Positions 8,430-18,107 are shown, counted from the stretch's first letter. The stretch: DNA of 64,000 nt from Oscillospiraceae bacterium (GCA_015066105.1 SVOY01000006.1:57723-121722); one strand, 5' to 3'. The notes: generated from the sequence alone by a model not told the origin. A program made the numbers and translations.

Positions 8430-10115
8430 TTACTGAACAACATTCCAGGTTTTGCCGGTGTTGATATCGAAGGTCATGCTCTTTGCTTCGCCGTCCTCGG
8501 TGTAGTCAAGCTTGATGATTGAAGAGGTGATATATTCAGCGGCGGTAACCTTGTAATCCTTTGCGGTAAAGAATTCCTTCATAAGGGTGAGTGACTTGTA
8601 ATCGTAGTCGCCTGCGTTGTCGGAAACGAAAAGAACGTTACCGCAGACTGCGTTGATTTTGCCCAGAAGGTACTTCTGCTCGTCGGTGAAGGTAAGATTT
8701 TCCTTGCGAAGGAAAAGCACGTCGGGGTCGTTGCAGAAGGCTCTGCCGTCAAGGTGGCGGCGGAAAATGGTGTTGTTGATTGCACCCTGAGCTGAGGGTA
8801 CCTCGTTGTTTATCTTTGCAAAGTTGAGAAGGTTGCCCTTGAATACCTTGTTAACGTCGCAGGTTACACGGCAGGCATCGAAAATACCCATACATGCGCC
8901 GAGAGGCACACCGCAACCGAGAATAAGCTTGTCGCCGCAGGCCTCACGCAGAAGGTCTACACCGTCGCACATAATTTCACCGCGGGTCTTGCCGTATCTG
9001 GGTGAAAGGCACTGAGTGAAGAGGAAGTCGAGCTTGACCATATCAAAGCCCCAATCGTTGAGGATAACATCAAAGAAGTGCTTGATGTATTCTCTTGCCT
9101 GCTCGTTGTAAATATCAAGAGCGTAAGCACCGCCCCAGCCGATGTGGCGGAGAATTTTTTTGCCGGTTTTTTCGTCCTTGATGAGCCAGTCGGGGTGCTG
9201 CTTTGCAACGTTACTTGTAATCTGTGCACAGAAGGGTGCAAGCCAGATGCCTGCAAGGTAGCCCTTTGCGTGGATTTTTTCTGCAAGGCTCTTGAGGCCG
9301 TGGGGGAATTTCTTTTTATCAACGCTCAGCCAGTCGCCCGTTGCGGTCTGGAAGCCGTCGTCAAGCTGGAAGATATCAACACATTCCTTTGCTCTTTCAA
9401 GGCCGTCGAGGTCGCGAAGGCAGATATCCTCGGTGATTTTTGAAAAGTAGTTGTACCATGAGGTGTAGCCTGCAAGGTGCTTGATTTTAGGCTCCTTGAT
9501 GCCCATAAAGTCAAAGAAGTATTCATCGAAGGCCTTTTCGTATTCGTTTTCTATGATTGCGATGTCAAACATCTCATATTCCTGACCTGCAGTAAGCTTA
9601 AGGCCCTCAACGTCCTTTCTTACGGTGAAGGTGTTTTCGCTCATATCTGCCTCAAAGATTGTGAAGCCCTTTCTTTCACTTCTTGAGCCGTAGATTGTGA
9701 TGTTGTAATCGCCCTTTTTGCGCAGATATGTGTAGGTGTAGGCGCGGAAGAAGTTGGGCTTGCCGTAGTGCACGTATGACTTGAAGGTGTAGTCGGCAAA
9801 TACGCCTGCGGCAAATTCTGCAAAGCCGCCAAGCTTTCTTGCGGCAGAGATGATGTCGTGAGTTTTGTCGCCTCTTTTATATTCCATTGAGGTTGACCAG
9901 GACTGATAGCCGTTGCCGAAGAAGAGGGTGTCGTTGCTGTATTCCATAGGCTTTGTAACTGCAAAGGTTTCCATTTCAATGTCGGCCTTTGCCTTGAGGA
10001 TGCCCTTGATGAACTTGCCGTCATCCTTGAGCTCAAAGCTGAAGTGGCAGTTGTCAAAGGACATATGGCTGACGGTTGTATTGTTTACCTTGATTTTTGA
10101 AGCTAAAGTATACAT
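8430..10115 (-). CDS. Alpha-galactosidase-like glycoside hydrolase, family GH36
   Basis: The product hydrolyses terminal alpha-galactose units, probably from melibiose or raffinose-type sugars. The 561 residues comprise an N-terminal beta-sandwich (to ~210) and a TIM barrel with GH36 landmarks: AGYTSWYNYF, VDIFQLDDGFQ, GIWLAPF, the nucleophile Asp in MVKLDF (about residue 360) and the acid/base Asp in CRVTCDV (about 425). There is no signal peptide, so it acts in the cytoplasm on imported sugar. It is shorter than the ~720-residue classical enzymes, lacking much of the N-terminal domain, like the compact GH36 members. The start has AAAGGAGAC upstream. Confidence 0.88.
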   Translation of the reverse strand: MYTLASKIKVNNTTVSHMSFDNCHFSFELKDDGKFIKGILKAKADIEMETFAVTKPMEYSNDTLFFGNGYQSWSTSMEYKRGDKTHDIISAARKLGGFAEFAAGVFADYTFKSYVHYGKPNFFRAYTYTYLRKKGDYNITIYGSRSERKGFTIFEADMSENTFTVRKDVEGLKLTAGQEYEMFDIAIIENEYEKAFDEYFFDFMGIKEPKIKHLAGYTSWYNYFSKITEDICLRDLDGLERAKECVDIFQLDDGFQTATGDWLSVDKKKFPHGLKSLAEKIHAKGYLAGIWLAPFCAQITSNVAKQHPDWLIKDEKTGKKILRHIGWGGAYALDIYNEQAREYIKHFFDVILNDWGFDMVKLDFLFTQCLSPRYGKTRGEIMCDGVDLLREACGDKLILGCGVPLGACMGIFDACRVTCDVNKVFKGNLLNFAKINNEVPSAQGAINNTIFRRHLDGRAFCNDPDVLFLRKENLTFTDEQKYLLGKINAVCGNVLFVSDNAGDYDYKSLTLMKEFFTAKDYKVTAAEYITSSIIKLDYTEDGEAKSMTFDINTGKTWNVVQ

Positions 10116-10208
10116 AATTCGTCTCCTTTATTTTAATTCCATTACATTATATATGCAATACTCTCAGTAGTCAAGGGTGAAAAGGTTAATAATGGTTAAA
10201 AAGCCGTG

Positions 10209-10237
10209 TTGACAAGGGAGAATTGATGTTATATAAT
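10209..10237 (+). promoter_or_regulatory. Consensus sigma-A promoter of trmB
   Basis: TTGACA (10209-10214), a 17-nt spacer and TATAAT (10232-10237) form a perfect consensus promoter. Transcription would start near 10244, so in-frame starts upstream of that are excluded. Confidence 0.85.
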
Positions 10238-10270
10238 TTCTGCGACAATAAATATAAGAGGTGTTTAACC

Positions 10271-10939
10271 GTGAGAATGAGAAAGAAGAAGTACCTTGAC
10301 GAGAGGCTTGATGCCGTTAAGGGGCTTATACTTGACACCGACCGTGATGAGCGCGACTTTGAAAAGGCGGTGCAGATAAAAGAATATTTTGATTTTGAAA
10401 AGCTTTTCGGCAACAGTAATCCCGTGCACCTTGAAATAGGCTGCGGCAAGGGTCAGTTTATTGTTGAAATGGCGGCAAGATACCCCGACATTAACTTTAT
10501 TGCCGTTGAAAAGGAAAGAAACGTTGTGGTTGCCGCCGTTGAAAAGGTGGCAAAGGCAGGCCTTACGAATGTACGCTTTATTTCGGGCTGTGCCGAGTAT
10601 CTGCCGAGATTTATTCCCGAGCACAGCATCGAAAGAATTTACCTCAACTTTTCCTGCCCTTATCCTAAGGAGAAGTACAAAAAGCACCGCCTTACTCACA
10701 GGTTTTTCCTCAACATTTACCGTCAGCTTTTGGCTGAGGGCGGCGACATTCATCAGAAGACGGACAATATGCACTTTTTTGAGTTTTCTCTGCAGGAATT
10801 CAGTCAGGAGGGCTTTGGCATTTACAATGTTTCACTTGACCTTCATAACAGTGATTTTGAGGGCAACATTGTCACCGAATATGAAAAGCGTTTTTCAGAT
10901 TTGGGTCAGCCGATTTACAGATTAGAGGCGAGGCTGTAA
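10271..10939 (+). CDS. trmB: tRNA (guanine(46)-N7)-methyltransferase
   Basis: TrmB makes m7G46 in the tRNA variable loop using S-adenosylmethionine. The Rossmann signature LEIGCGKGQFIVEMA is followed by FIAVEKERN, and the family pocket YLNFSCPYPKEKYKKHRL appears near residue 130 (usual NFPDPWPK form is altered to NFSCPYPK). The C-terminal IYRLEARL matches the family end. Start: the promoter at 10209-10237 rules out the frame's earliest codons; GTG 10271 has AAGAGG 8 nt upstream, and ATG 10277 is the alternative. The 222-residue length is normal. Confidence 0.9.
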   Translation: MRMRKKKYLDERLDAVKGLILDTDRDERDFEKAVQIKEYFDFEKLFGNSNPVHLEIGCGKGQFIVEMAARYPDINFIAVEKERNVVVAAVEKVAKAGLTNVRFISGCAEYLPRFIPEHSIERIYLNFSCPYPKEKYKKHRLTHRFFLNIYRQLLAEGGDIHQKTDNMHFFEFSLQEFSQEGFGIYNVSLDLHNSDFEGNIVTEYEKRFSDLGQPIYRLEARL

Positions 10940-10943
10940 GTAA

Positions 10944-10960
10944 TTCGCAATTCGCAATCG
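10944..10960. repeat. Heptad array after trmB
   Basis: Two exact TTCGCAA heptamers and a partial third begin 4 nt after the trmB stop codon. It is the same unit as after guaB. Confidence 0.75.
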
Positions 10961-11047
10961 CGTCCGAAGCTTCGGAAAAAGGAAAGCGGGTTGCCGCAGC
11001 TTATACCGTAGGGACACGGCTCGCCGTGTTCTTTTTGTTGTATGTGA

Positions 11048-11078
11048 AAAAATAAAGCTCCCCGAAAAGGGGAGCTTT
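11048..11078 (-). terminator. Terminator of the M28 peptidase gene
   Basis: A 10-bp stem (11054-11063 with 11069-11078) closes a GAAAA loop. On the minus strand it is followed by ATTTTTTC. It lies beyond the heptad array from the gene's stop codon. Confidence 0.85.
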
Positions 11079-11079
11079 C

Positions 11080-11134
11080 CTTACTACTTTCTACTTACTA
11101 CTGCACCGCAAAGCGGTGCCCTGACTACTGACTG
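11080..11134. repeat. Heptad array at the 3' end of the M28 peptidase gene
   Basis: CTTACTA, CTTTCTA, CTTACTA run in phase from 11080, then a 7-bp hairpin (11103-11119), then CTGACTA, CTGACTG up to 11134, six bases short of the stop codon (11141-11143). Confidence 0.75.
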
Positions 11135-11140
11135 CTTAAA

Positions 11141-12358
11141 TTACTGCTTTGCTCCGTTGTCAAACATCTCAAGCACCTTTACGCTTGCTGCAAAGCAATC
11201 TGCAAGGCAGGAGGGATTGAGTGCGTCGGGAGTGTCAAGTCTTGTGTGGTAGAAATCGGGGAGAGCGTGGTTGAGGGCGGTGATACCTGTTGCACGCATA
11301 CCTGCCTGTGCAAAGGCTGCTGAGTCTGTTGCACCGCCGAGAGGGGGAACAAAGCCCTTCTTAACGGGGATGTTGAGCTCCTGGCAAGCCTCGTAGAACA
11401 GGTCGGAAACATCCTTGTCAACCTTAACCGTAGCGTTGAGGTCACGGTAGTTTACCATAAGCTGCTCGTTCTGTGCGATTGTATCGTAGGAATAAACAAA
11501 GGTGGGAACATCCTCAAATTCCTTGCAGTGCTTTCCTGCCCAGGCCTTTGCGCCTCTGAGGCCTGCTTCCTCTGAGCCGGTGAGAACAACGCCGATTTCC
11601 GTGTTTTCAAGCTCAATGCCCTCGTCGTGGAGCATCTTGAGTATAGCCATACCGATATAACAGCCGGAAAGGTTATCGTTAGCGCCGTCAACAATCCTCT
11701 TTTCGTTCCACATGAAGTAAAGGCCGAACCAGAAGGGTACAAACACAAGAGCAACAAGACCGAGTGTTTTTGCAAGGTCGTCGCCGAGAACACCGGCAAG
11801 CTTCAAGATTGCAATAATAAGGGTGTAGAAGGCACCGACAAAGCATACCATCATATGAATGTCAAAGCCCAGGTATGTAAACTTGTACTTGAAGGGCCAT
11901 TCCCAGGATGCGTCGGGGTGGCCGTTGAAGATGATTCTGCGCTTTACCTCGCCCGTGGGCTTTTTGAAGCCGGCAACATTGTGGCCTGTTTTTTCGGGGA
12001 AGAGCTTGTCAACAGCCTTTTTGTAAAGACCGAACTGAAGCACGCAGAGAGTGAGGCCGACAACAATGGCAACGATTGAGATAACGGGCTGAATGAAGTA
12101 GCCTGCAAGAGCAACGAAGCAGCAGGTGATTGTAATGTAAATCCAGCCGAGGAAGGAGTTGGGGTTTTCCTTAAAGGGCTCAACATAAACACGGTCACAG
12201 CCGTATTCCTTCATCTGCTCTGCGGCGTATTCGCAGGCCTGCTTTTCGCCGGGGTCGCCGGGGCCGCGCTTTTCAAACTTTGTGCAGATATGGGTGATTG
12301 AGTCAACCATATACTGTGCGGCAACGTCTTTTTTGTCAATGATTTTCTTAAGATCCAT
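11141..12358 (-). CDS. Membrane-embedded M28-family zinc peptidase
   Basis: The 405-residue product has an M28 peptidase fold interrupted by hydrophobic segments at about residues 70-108 and 165-215. Metal-site residues are recognisable: NGHPD (about 145), the bridging Asp in VDGANDNLSG (about 230), the EE pair in LTGSEEAGLRGAK (about 265) and the His of FYHTRLDTPD (about 377). M28 enzymes are aminopeptidases or related amidohydrolases. No signal peptide is seen; the catalytic part may be cytoplasmic with the hydrophobic insert membrane-bound. The substrate is unknown. The start has AAAGGAG. Confidence 0.78.
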   Translation of the reverse strand: MDLKKIIDKKDVAAQYMVDSITHICTKFEKRGPGDPGEKQACEYAAEQMKEYGCDRVYVEPFKENPNSFLGWIYITITCCFVALAGYFIQPVISIVAIVVGLTLCVLQFGLYKKAVDKLFPEKTGHNVAGFKKPTGEVKRRIIFNGHPDASWEWPFKYKFTYLGFDIHMMVCFVGAFYTLIIAILKLAGVLGDDLAKTLGLVALVFVPFWFGLYFMWNEKRIVDGANDNLSGCYIGMAILKMLHDEGIELENTEIGVVLTGSEEAGLRGAKAWAGKHCKEFEDVPTFVYSYDTIAQNEQLMVNYRDLNATVKVDKDVSDLFYEACQELNIPVKKGFVPPLGGATDSAAFAQAGMRATGITALNHALPDFYHTRLDTPDALNPSCLADCFAASVKVLEMFDNGAKQ

Positions 12359-12461
12359 TTTTGATTTCTCCTTTCATTATGAATAAATCCTAATAAGATA
12401 AATTTACCACATTGCAGAGCGATTTTTATTAAGATTTTGTTAACACGCTCTTATTATAAAT

Positions 12462-12492
12462 AAAAATGGGGCTACACTCAAGCTGCAACCCC
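12462..12492 (-). terminator. Terminator after the LCAT-like hydrolase gene
   Basis: On the minus strand an 8-bp stem with two G-U pairs (GGGGTTGC with GTAGCCCC) is followed by ATTTTTATTT. Confidence 0.7.
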
Positions 12493-12508
12493 GTTAAGAT
12501 TATACCGA

Positions 12509-14050
12509 TTATTTACCGAGTGAAATTCCGCCATCCAGAATCCTTGCAAGAAGTCTGAACAAGGCTGTGAGGAATCTTATCAGGCTGATAAGAGCACTGT
12601 CCACGGGCTTGTCATAATCCTCGTCGGGAGTAACCTCCGCCATATTGTTATTGTTGTCCATAAACTGCGGATATTTATCCTGATCGGATACATTGTAGTC
12701 GTTGTTCATGATATCAAGACTTACATCCTCGATTGAGCCCCAATGGTCATGGTGAAGGTTCTTGATGTACCATGTGTTTTCGGGAAGAAGACCCGTGGAA
12801 GCGTCAATCTTAAGGTCAGGTGAAATGTACTTCTGATTTTCTTCCGATACAGAAGCAAGATACTTGTCGCTGAGGACCTTACCGTAGTTTGCCGCAGTAG
12901 CGCCGAAGGTCTGTCCGGGAATTGCGGTATATCCGTCACCCTGGACAGCCGCACCCTTATAAAGAGGCAGGTCGGGGAAATTATATTTTGCGAAGATGTT
13001 ATATCTCACGCCTCTGTCAACCATTTCAAGCACGGTGCTGTTGTGATTTACCTGCACGGCTTCATAGTAAGCCTTTGCCTTTTCGATAAGTCCGGCGTAC
13101 TCATCCTCGCATCCGTCGAAAATGAATTCAATCGCTTTTTCAAACTTATCCTCAGTTACCATTGACCAGTATGAGGGCCATGAGGCAAAGCTGTCACGGA
13201 GAATGGGAGGAATAAGATCACTTCTGATTCTTGTGATAAGAAGATCTATTGCATCAGCCGCAAAGCCGAGAACCTTAACCTGATCAAAAAGCTCAAAAAG
13301 TGTTCCGACAAAAGCCGCAACGGACTCGTCCTCGATGAGGTCCTTGTTTTCTATGTACCAGTTGGCAAAATTATCAACCGCTTCGGAATCAAGATAAATC
13401 TCACCTGTGTAAAGTGCGGTCATAAAGTCGATGCCTGCAATTGAAGGTGAATAGTAGCCGATATCGTCTACATATTCTTCAGCGTGGTCTTTGTTAAGCT
13501 GAACATAGGCTGCAATAACATTTGCGCCGTAGCAGCGACCTACAAGGTTAACCTTTTCTGCTCCTGTTGCATCCAATACTCTGTCAATATAAGCTTCAAG
13601 CTCCTCACCTGTTACAAGAGGGCTTAATCTCCAATCATACCAGAAGCGGTAATCCCACACACCGAAATCTGATGACTTCTTTTCAACAGACACGGTTGAC
13701 GAATGCTTGGCAGGATGGGAGCCGTTGCTTGCTTCGCCGTTTTTATCAAGAGCTGACGCTCCGTATATATCTACAAAGATATCGTGAAACTTTGCTGCCC
13801 ATGTCTTGTAATCATCGGATATCATACCGAAAAGAAACTCCGTAAGAAGCTCTTCGCCGTGCTCTTCAAGAACAGCCTTGATATCAATGTCAAAATCCGA
13901 AATCAATTCCCCGTCAGCACTGTACAGATCATTGGTCTGTGCGCCCGTTACGTAGATTGTGGGATACTCAACATAATCACCTGCAAAAGCAGGAACGCAA
14001 AGTGACAGAACAAGCACAATACCTAAAACAACTGCAATTATCTTTTTCAT
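12509..14050 (-). CDS. Secreted LCAT-like alpha/beta-hydrolase with a Cys nucleophile elbow (paralogue A)
   Basis: The 513-residue product has a signal peptide (MKKIIAVVLGIVLVLSLCVP, cleavage near AFAGDY). The layout is that of lecithin:cholesterol acyltransferase-like lipases: YDWRLSP before the cap, then VNLVGRCYGANVIAAY, the nucleophile elbow. The elbow is G-R-C-Y-G, with Cys where Ser is normal. Later conserved blocks shared with the paralogue at 52971 include SWPSYWSMV, EYAGLIEK, FGAT, KYISPDLKIDAST and a His near KNLHHDHWG, giving candidate Asp and His for the triad. The C-terminus is an amphipathic helix (LIRFLTALFRLLARIL). It has its own promoter at 14088-14116. Substrate unknown; an acyl-transfer or lipid role is inferred. 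Confidence 0.75.
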   Translation of the reverse strand: MKKIIAVVLGIVLVLSLCVPAFAGDYVEYPTIYVTGAQTNDLYSADGELISDFDIDIKAVLEEHGEELLTEFLFGMISDDYKTWAAKFHDIFVDIYGASALDKNGEASNGSHPAKHSSTVSVEKKSSDFGVWDYRFWYDWRLSPLVTGEELEAYIDRVLDATGAEKVNLVGRCYGANVIAAYVQLNKDHAEEYVDDIGYYSPSIAGIDFMTALYTGEIYLDSEAVDNFANWYIENKDLIEDESVAAFVGTLFELFDQVKVLGFAADAIDLLITRIRSDLIPPILRDSFASWPSYWSMVTEDKFEKAIEFIFDGCEDEYAGLIEKAKAYYEAVQVNHNSTVLEMVDRGVRYNIFAKYNFPDLPLYKGAAVQGDGYTAIPGQTFGATAANYGKVLSDKYLASVSEENQKYISPDLKIDASTGLLPENTWYIKNLHHDHWGSIEDVSLDIMNNDYNVSDQDKYPQFMDNNNNMAEVTPDEDYDKPVDSALISLIRFLTALFRLLARILDGGISLGK

Positions 14051-14075
14051 AATTATTCCCTCCTGTTAAAAGTTT

Positions 14076-14116
14076 GTTGACAATATAATTATAATCAACA
14101 TAGCATAATAAGTCAA
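14076..14116 (-). promoter_or_regulatory. Promoter with overlapping palindrome, LCAT-like gene A
   Basis: Minus-strand -35 TTGACT (14111-14116), 17-nt spacer, -10 TATAAT (14088-14093). An imperfect 24-bp palindrome, GTTGA at 14076 to TCAAC at 14099, covers the -10 and start site and could be an operator. Confidence 0.65.
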
Positions 14117-14227
14117 TATCCAACGTCAAATCTTCCCTGTTTTCGTTTTTTTATTACCCAAAACACCGCTTTCGGTAATATTTTCTCTTTTTTACCTCAT
14201 AAGGAAAACATTTTTAGCAAAAGTGTA

Positions 14228-14256
14228 TTTACAACTTGACAAATAAGTGCTAAAAT
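14228..14256 (+). promoter_or_regulatory. Probable promoter of nifJ
   Basis: TTTACA (14228-14233), 17-nt spacer, TAAAAT (14251-14256), about 65 nt before the start codon. A TTGACA at 14236 has no -10 at useful distance. Confidence 0.5.
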
Positions 14257-14322
14257 ATCAGGTGGTAATTTCTTTGCAAATTATTATTTGAAAAAATAAA
14301 AATATTCAGGAGGAAAAATCCA

Positions 14323-17300
14323 ATGGCAAGAAAAATGAAAACCATGGACGGTAACAATGCCGCTGCTCATGTATCCTATGCGTTTACAGAAGTAGCAGGT
14401 ATTTATCCCATTACACCCTCAAGCCCCATGGCTGACTATGTTGATCAGTGGTCCGCTCAGGGTCTCAAAAACATTTTCGGCACAAAGGTTAATGTTGTTG
14501 AAATGCAGTCCGAAGCAGGTGCTGCAGGTACCGTTCACGGCTCACTCGGCGCAGGTGCTCTCACAACAACCTATACAGCTTCACAGGGTCTTCTTCTTAT
14601 GATCCCCAACATGTACAAAATCGCCGGTGAGCTTCTTCCCTGCGTTTTCCACGTATCGGCACGCTGTGTAGCTTCTCACGCTCTTAACATTTTCGGCGAC
14701 CATTCAGACGTTTACGCCTGCCGTCAGACAGGTTTCGCAATGCTCGCTGAAACAAATACACAGGAGGTTATGGACATCGGTGCAGTTGCTCATCTTGCAT
14801 CAATCAAGAGCCGTGTTCCCTTCCTCAACTTCTTTGACGGCTTCCGTACATCCCATGAGCTTCAGAAGATTGAAGTGTGGGATTTTGACGACCTCAAGGA
14901 AATGTGCGACATGGATGCAGTTGAAGCCTTCCGTAAGAGAGCTCTCAATCCCGAGCGTCCCGTAATGCGCGGTTCACACGAAAACGACGACATCTTCTTC
15001 CAAAACAGAGAAGCATGTAACAAGTACTACGATGCAGTACCCGAAATCGTTGAAGAATACATGAACAAGGTCAATGCTAAAATCGGTACTGACTACAAGC
15101 TCTTCAACTACTACGGTGCTCCCGATGCTGAAAAGATCATCATCGCTATGGGTTCAATCAACGACGTTGCTGAGGAAGTTATTGACTACCTTACAGCAGC
15201 AGGCGAAAAGGTTGGTCTTGTCAAGGTTCGTCTTTACAGACCCTTCTCAGCAAAGCATCTTCTTGCTGCTATCCCCGAAACTGTTAAGAAGATTGCAGTT
15301 CTTGACAGAACAAAGGAGCCCGGCTCACTCGGCGAGCCTCTTTATCTCGATGTTGTTACTGCTCTTGCAACAAACGGCAGAGCTGACATCAAGGTAATCG
15401 GCGGCCGTTACGGTCTCGGCTCAAAGGATACACCTCCCTCAAGCATCTTTGCCGTATTCAACGAGCTCAAGAAGGATGCTCCCAAGGCACAGTTCACTCT
15501 CGGTATCGTTGACGACGTGACAAACCTTTCACTCGAGGAGGAAGTTGCTCCCAACACAGCTGCAGAGGGCACAATCGAATGTAAGTTCTGGGGTCTCGGC
15601 GGTGACGGTACCGTTGGTGCAAACAAGAACTCCATCAAGATTATCGGTGACCATACCGACAAGTACGTTCAGGCATACTTCCAGTACGACTCAAAGAAGA
15701 CCGGCGGTATCACCATTTCTCACCTTCGCTTCGGTGACAAGCCCATCAAGAGCCCCTACTACATCAACAAGGCTGACTTTGTTGCATGTCACAACCCCTC
15801 ATATATTGACAAGGGCTTCAAGATGGTTAACGACGTTAAGCCCGGCGGTGTATTCCTTATCAACTGCCAGTGGTCAGACGAAGAGCTTGACAAGCACCTT
15901 GCAGCAGATGCAAAGAGATATATTGCAAAGAACAACATTCAGCTTTACACAGTTAACGCTATTGACCTTGCTGTTAAGGTTGGCATGGGCAAGAGAACAA
16001 ACACAATTCTCCAGTCCGCATTCTTTGCTCTTGCAAACGTAATGCCTTCAGACGAAGCAATTCAGTATATGAAGGATGCCGCTACAAAGTCCTACTCAAA
16101 GAAGGGTCAGGATATTGTTGATGCTAACCACAACGCTATCGACGCAGGCGCAACCGCATTCCATAAGGTTGAGGTTCCCGCAGCCTGGGCAGATGCAGAG
16201 GATAACACCGTTGCAGCTGCTTCAGAGGGTGCAGAAAAGCTTGTTAAGATGGTTGACACAATCCTTAAGCCCGTTGGTCTTATGGAAGGCTCATCACTTC
16301 CCGTTTCTGCTTTTGTTGACCACGCTGACGGTACCTTCGAGCACGGCGCATCAGCCCACGAAAAGAGAGGCGTTGCCGTTCTCGTTCCCGAATGGGATCC
16401 CACAACCTGTGCAAAATGTAACCAGTGTGCTTACGTTTGTCCTCACGCTACAATCCGTCCCTTCGCTATGAGCGAGGAAGAGGTAGCTGCAGCTCCCACA
16501 CAGATGAAGAAGGCTGAAAAGCCCGTTGTTAAAACAAACTACACCTACACTCTTGCTGTTTCTCCCATGGACTGTATGGGTTGCGGCGTATGTATCGGCG
16601 TATGTCCCACAAAGTCACTCAAGATGGTTTCTAAGGAATCTCAGCTTGCTGAGCAGGAAGTATTCGATTACTGCGTAGCAAACGTAACAGAAAAGCCTGA
16701 AACAACAGCAGTTATCAACGTTGTTTCCAGCCAGTACAAAAAGCCGCTTCTTGAGTTCTCAGGCTCATGCGCAGGCTGTGCTGAAACCTCATACGCACGT
16801 CTTATCACTCAGCTCTTCGGTGACAGAATGTACATCTCCAATGCCACAGGCTGTTCATCAATCTGGGGCGGCCCCGCAGCAACATCACCCTACACCGTCA
16901 ACAAGGACGGTCACGGTCCTGCTTGGGCTAACTCACTCTTCGAGGATAACGCTGAGCACGGTCTCGGTATGTACTACGGTCAGGATGCTATCCGCTCAAG
17001 ACTCATTGACGATGTTAAGGCAATGGTTGCTTCCGACGAATGTAAGGATGAAGTCAAGGCAGCAGGTGAAGAATATCTTGCAACTCTTGAAGACGGCGAA
17101 AAGAACGCAAAGGCATCCAAGGCTCTTGCAGCAGCTATTGAAGCAGCAGGCGCAACATGTGACCTTTGCAAGGATGTTCTTGACAACAAGGAATATCTTT
17201 CAAAGAAATCCGTATGGATCTTCGGCGGCGACGGCTGGGCATACGATATTGGTTACGGCGGTCTTGACCACGTGCTTGCTTCCGGCAAGAACGTAAACGT

Positions 17301-17871
17301 AATGGTATTTGATACCGAGGTTTACTCCAACACCGGCGGTCAGGCTTCAAAGGCTTCCAACATCGGTCAGGTTGCACAGTTCGCAGCTGCAGGTAAGGAC
17401 ATCAACAAGAAGAGCCTTGCTGAAATTGCAATGAGCTACGGCTATGTATATGTTGCACAGATTGCTATGGGTGCTAACATGAACCAGACCCTCAAGGCAA
17501 TTCAGGAAGCAGAAGCCTACAACGGTCCCTCACTCATCATCGGCTACTCACCCTGTGAGATGCACTCAATCAAGGGCGGTATGGTTAACTGCCAGGCTGA
17601 GATGAAGAAGGCTGTTGAATGTGGTTACTGGAATCTCTTCCGCTTCAATCCCGCTCTCAAGGCAGAGGGTAAGAATCCCTTCACCCTTGACAGCAAGGAG
17701 CCCAACGCTGAGTATCAGGCATTCATCAAGAACGAAGCACGTTACACAAGACTTATGCGTGAATTCCCCGACAGAGCTGACGCACTCTTTGCAAAGAGTG
17801 AGAAGGTTGCCAAGGAAAGATACGCACATCTTCTCAAGCTTAAGGAACTCTACGCTCCCGATGCAGAGTAA
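14323..17871 (+). CDS. nifJ: Pyruvate:ferredoxin (flavodoxin) oxidoreductase
   Basis: PFOR converts pyruvate and CoA to acetyl-CoA, CO2 and reduced ferredoxin in the cytoplasm. All domains are present in one 1182-residue chain: the N-terminal domain with GIYPITPSSPMAD, the gamma-type domain (GLGGDGTVGANKNSIKI near 425), the ferredoxin domain with CAKCNQCAYVCPH and CMGCGVCIGVCPT, and the C-terminal thiamine-diphosphate domain with CAGCAETSY and GGDGWAYDIGYGG, and VFDTEVYSNTGGQ. Codon use is strongly biased toward a few codons, typical of a highly expressed gene. AGGAGG lies 9 nt before ATG. A triple terminator array follows. It is the central catabolic enzyme of this window. Confidence 0.97.
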   Translation: MARKMKTMDGNNAAAHVSYAFTEVAGIYPITPSSPMADYVDQWSAQGLKNIFGTKVNVVEMQSEAGAAGTVHGSLGAGALTTTYTASQGLLLMIPNMYKIAGELLPCVFHVSARCVASHALNIFGDHSDVYACRQTGFAMLAETNTQEVMDIGAVAHLASIKSRVPFLNFFDGFRTSHELQKIEVWDFDDLKEMCDMDAVEAFRKRALNPERPVMRGSHENDDIFFQNREACNKYYDAVPEIVEEYMNKVNAKIGTDYKLFNYYGAPDAEKIIIAMGSINDVAEEVIDYLTAAGEKVGLVKVRLYRPFSAKHLLAAIPETVKKIAVLDRTKEPGSLGEPLYLDVVTALATNGRADIKVIGGRYGLGSKDTPPSSIFAVFNELKKDAPKAQFTLGIVDDVTNLSLEEEVAPNTAAEGTIECKFWGLGGDGTVGANKNSIKIIGDHTDKYVQAYFQYDSKKTGGITISHLRFGDKPIKSPYYINKADFVACHNPSYIDKGFKMVNDVKPGGVFLINCQWSDEELDKHLAADAKRYIAKNNIQLYTVNAIDLAVKVGMGKRTNTILQSAFFALANVMPSDEAIQYMKDAATKSYSKKGQDIVDANHNAIDAGATAFHKVEVPAAWADAEDNTVAAASEGAEKLVKMVDTILKPVGLMEGSSLPVSAFVDHADGTFEHGASAHEKRGVAVLVPEWDPTTCAKCNQCAYVCPHATIRPFAMSEEEVAAAPTQMKKAEKPVVKTNYTYTLAVSPMDCMGCGVCIGVCPTKSLKMVSKESQLAEQEVFDYCVANVTEKPETTAVINVVSSQYKKPLLEFSGSCAGCAETSYARLITQLFGDRMYISNATGCSSIWGGPAATSPYTVNKDGHGPAWANSLFEDNAEHGLGMYYGQDAIRSRLIDDVKAMVASDECKDEVKAAGEEYLATLEDGEKNAKASKALAAAIEAAGATCDLCKDVLDNKEYLSKKSVWIFGGDGWAYDIGYGGLDHVLASGKNVNVMVFDTEVYSNTGGQASKASNIGQVAQFAAAGKDINKKSLAEIAMSYGYVYVAQIAMGANMNQTLKAIQEAEAYNGPSLIIGYSPCEMHSIKGGMVNCQAEMKKAVECGYWNLFRFNPALKAEGKNPFTLDSKEPNAEYQAFIKNEARYTRLMREFPDRADALFAKSEKVAKERYAHLLKLKELYAPDAE

Positions 17872-17933
17872 GACTTAAGATAAGCGCACACAAGCGCGCT
17901 GTTGTAACGGTCAGCTTTATGTGTTAAATAAAG

Positions 17934-17963
17934 AAAGAGCAGGTCGAAAGGTCTGCTCTTTTT
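17934..17963 (+). terminator. nifJ terminator, repeat copy 1
   Basis: The stem AGAGCAG/CTGCTCT with a C-GAAA-G tetraloop is followed by TTTTTT. Confidence 0.88.
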
Positions 17964-18077
17964 TATGGGGGCGATTGTGCACACTTCTCTTAAGTCTTAA
18001 CAGGGTTATTATGAATAATTTGAATAAGCGCACACAAGCGCGCTGAAGTAACGGTTAAGCTTAAGACTTTAATAAAG

Positions 18078-18107
18078 AAAGAGCAGGTCGAAAGGTCTGC
18101 TCTTTTT
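18078..18107 (+). terminator. nifJ terminator, repeat copy 2
   Basis: It is identical in hairpin and T-run to copy 1, 144 bp downstream. Confidence 0.85.

Noticed and set aside
14236..14241. TTGACA as the nifJ -35 box
   Set aside because: No -10 hexamer lies 16-18 nt downstream; TTTACA/TAAAAT with a 17-nt spacer fits better.
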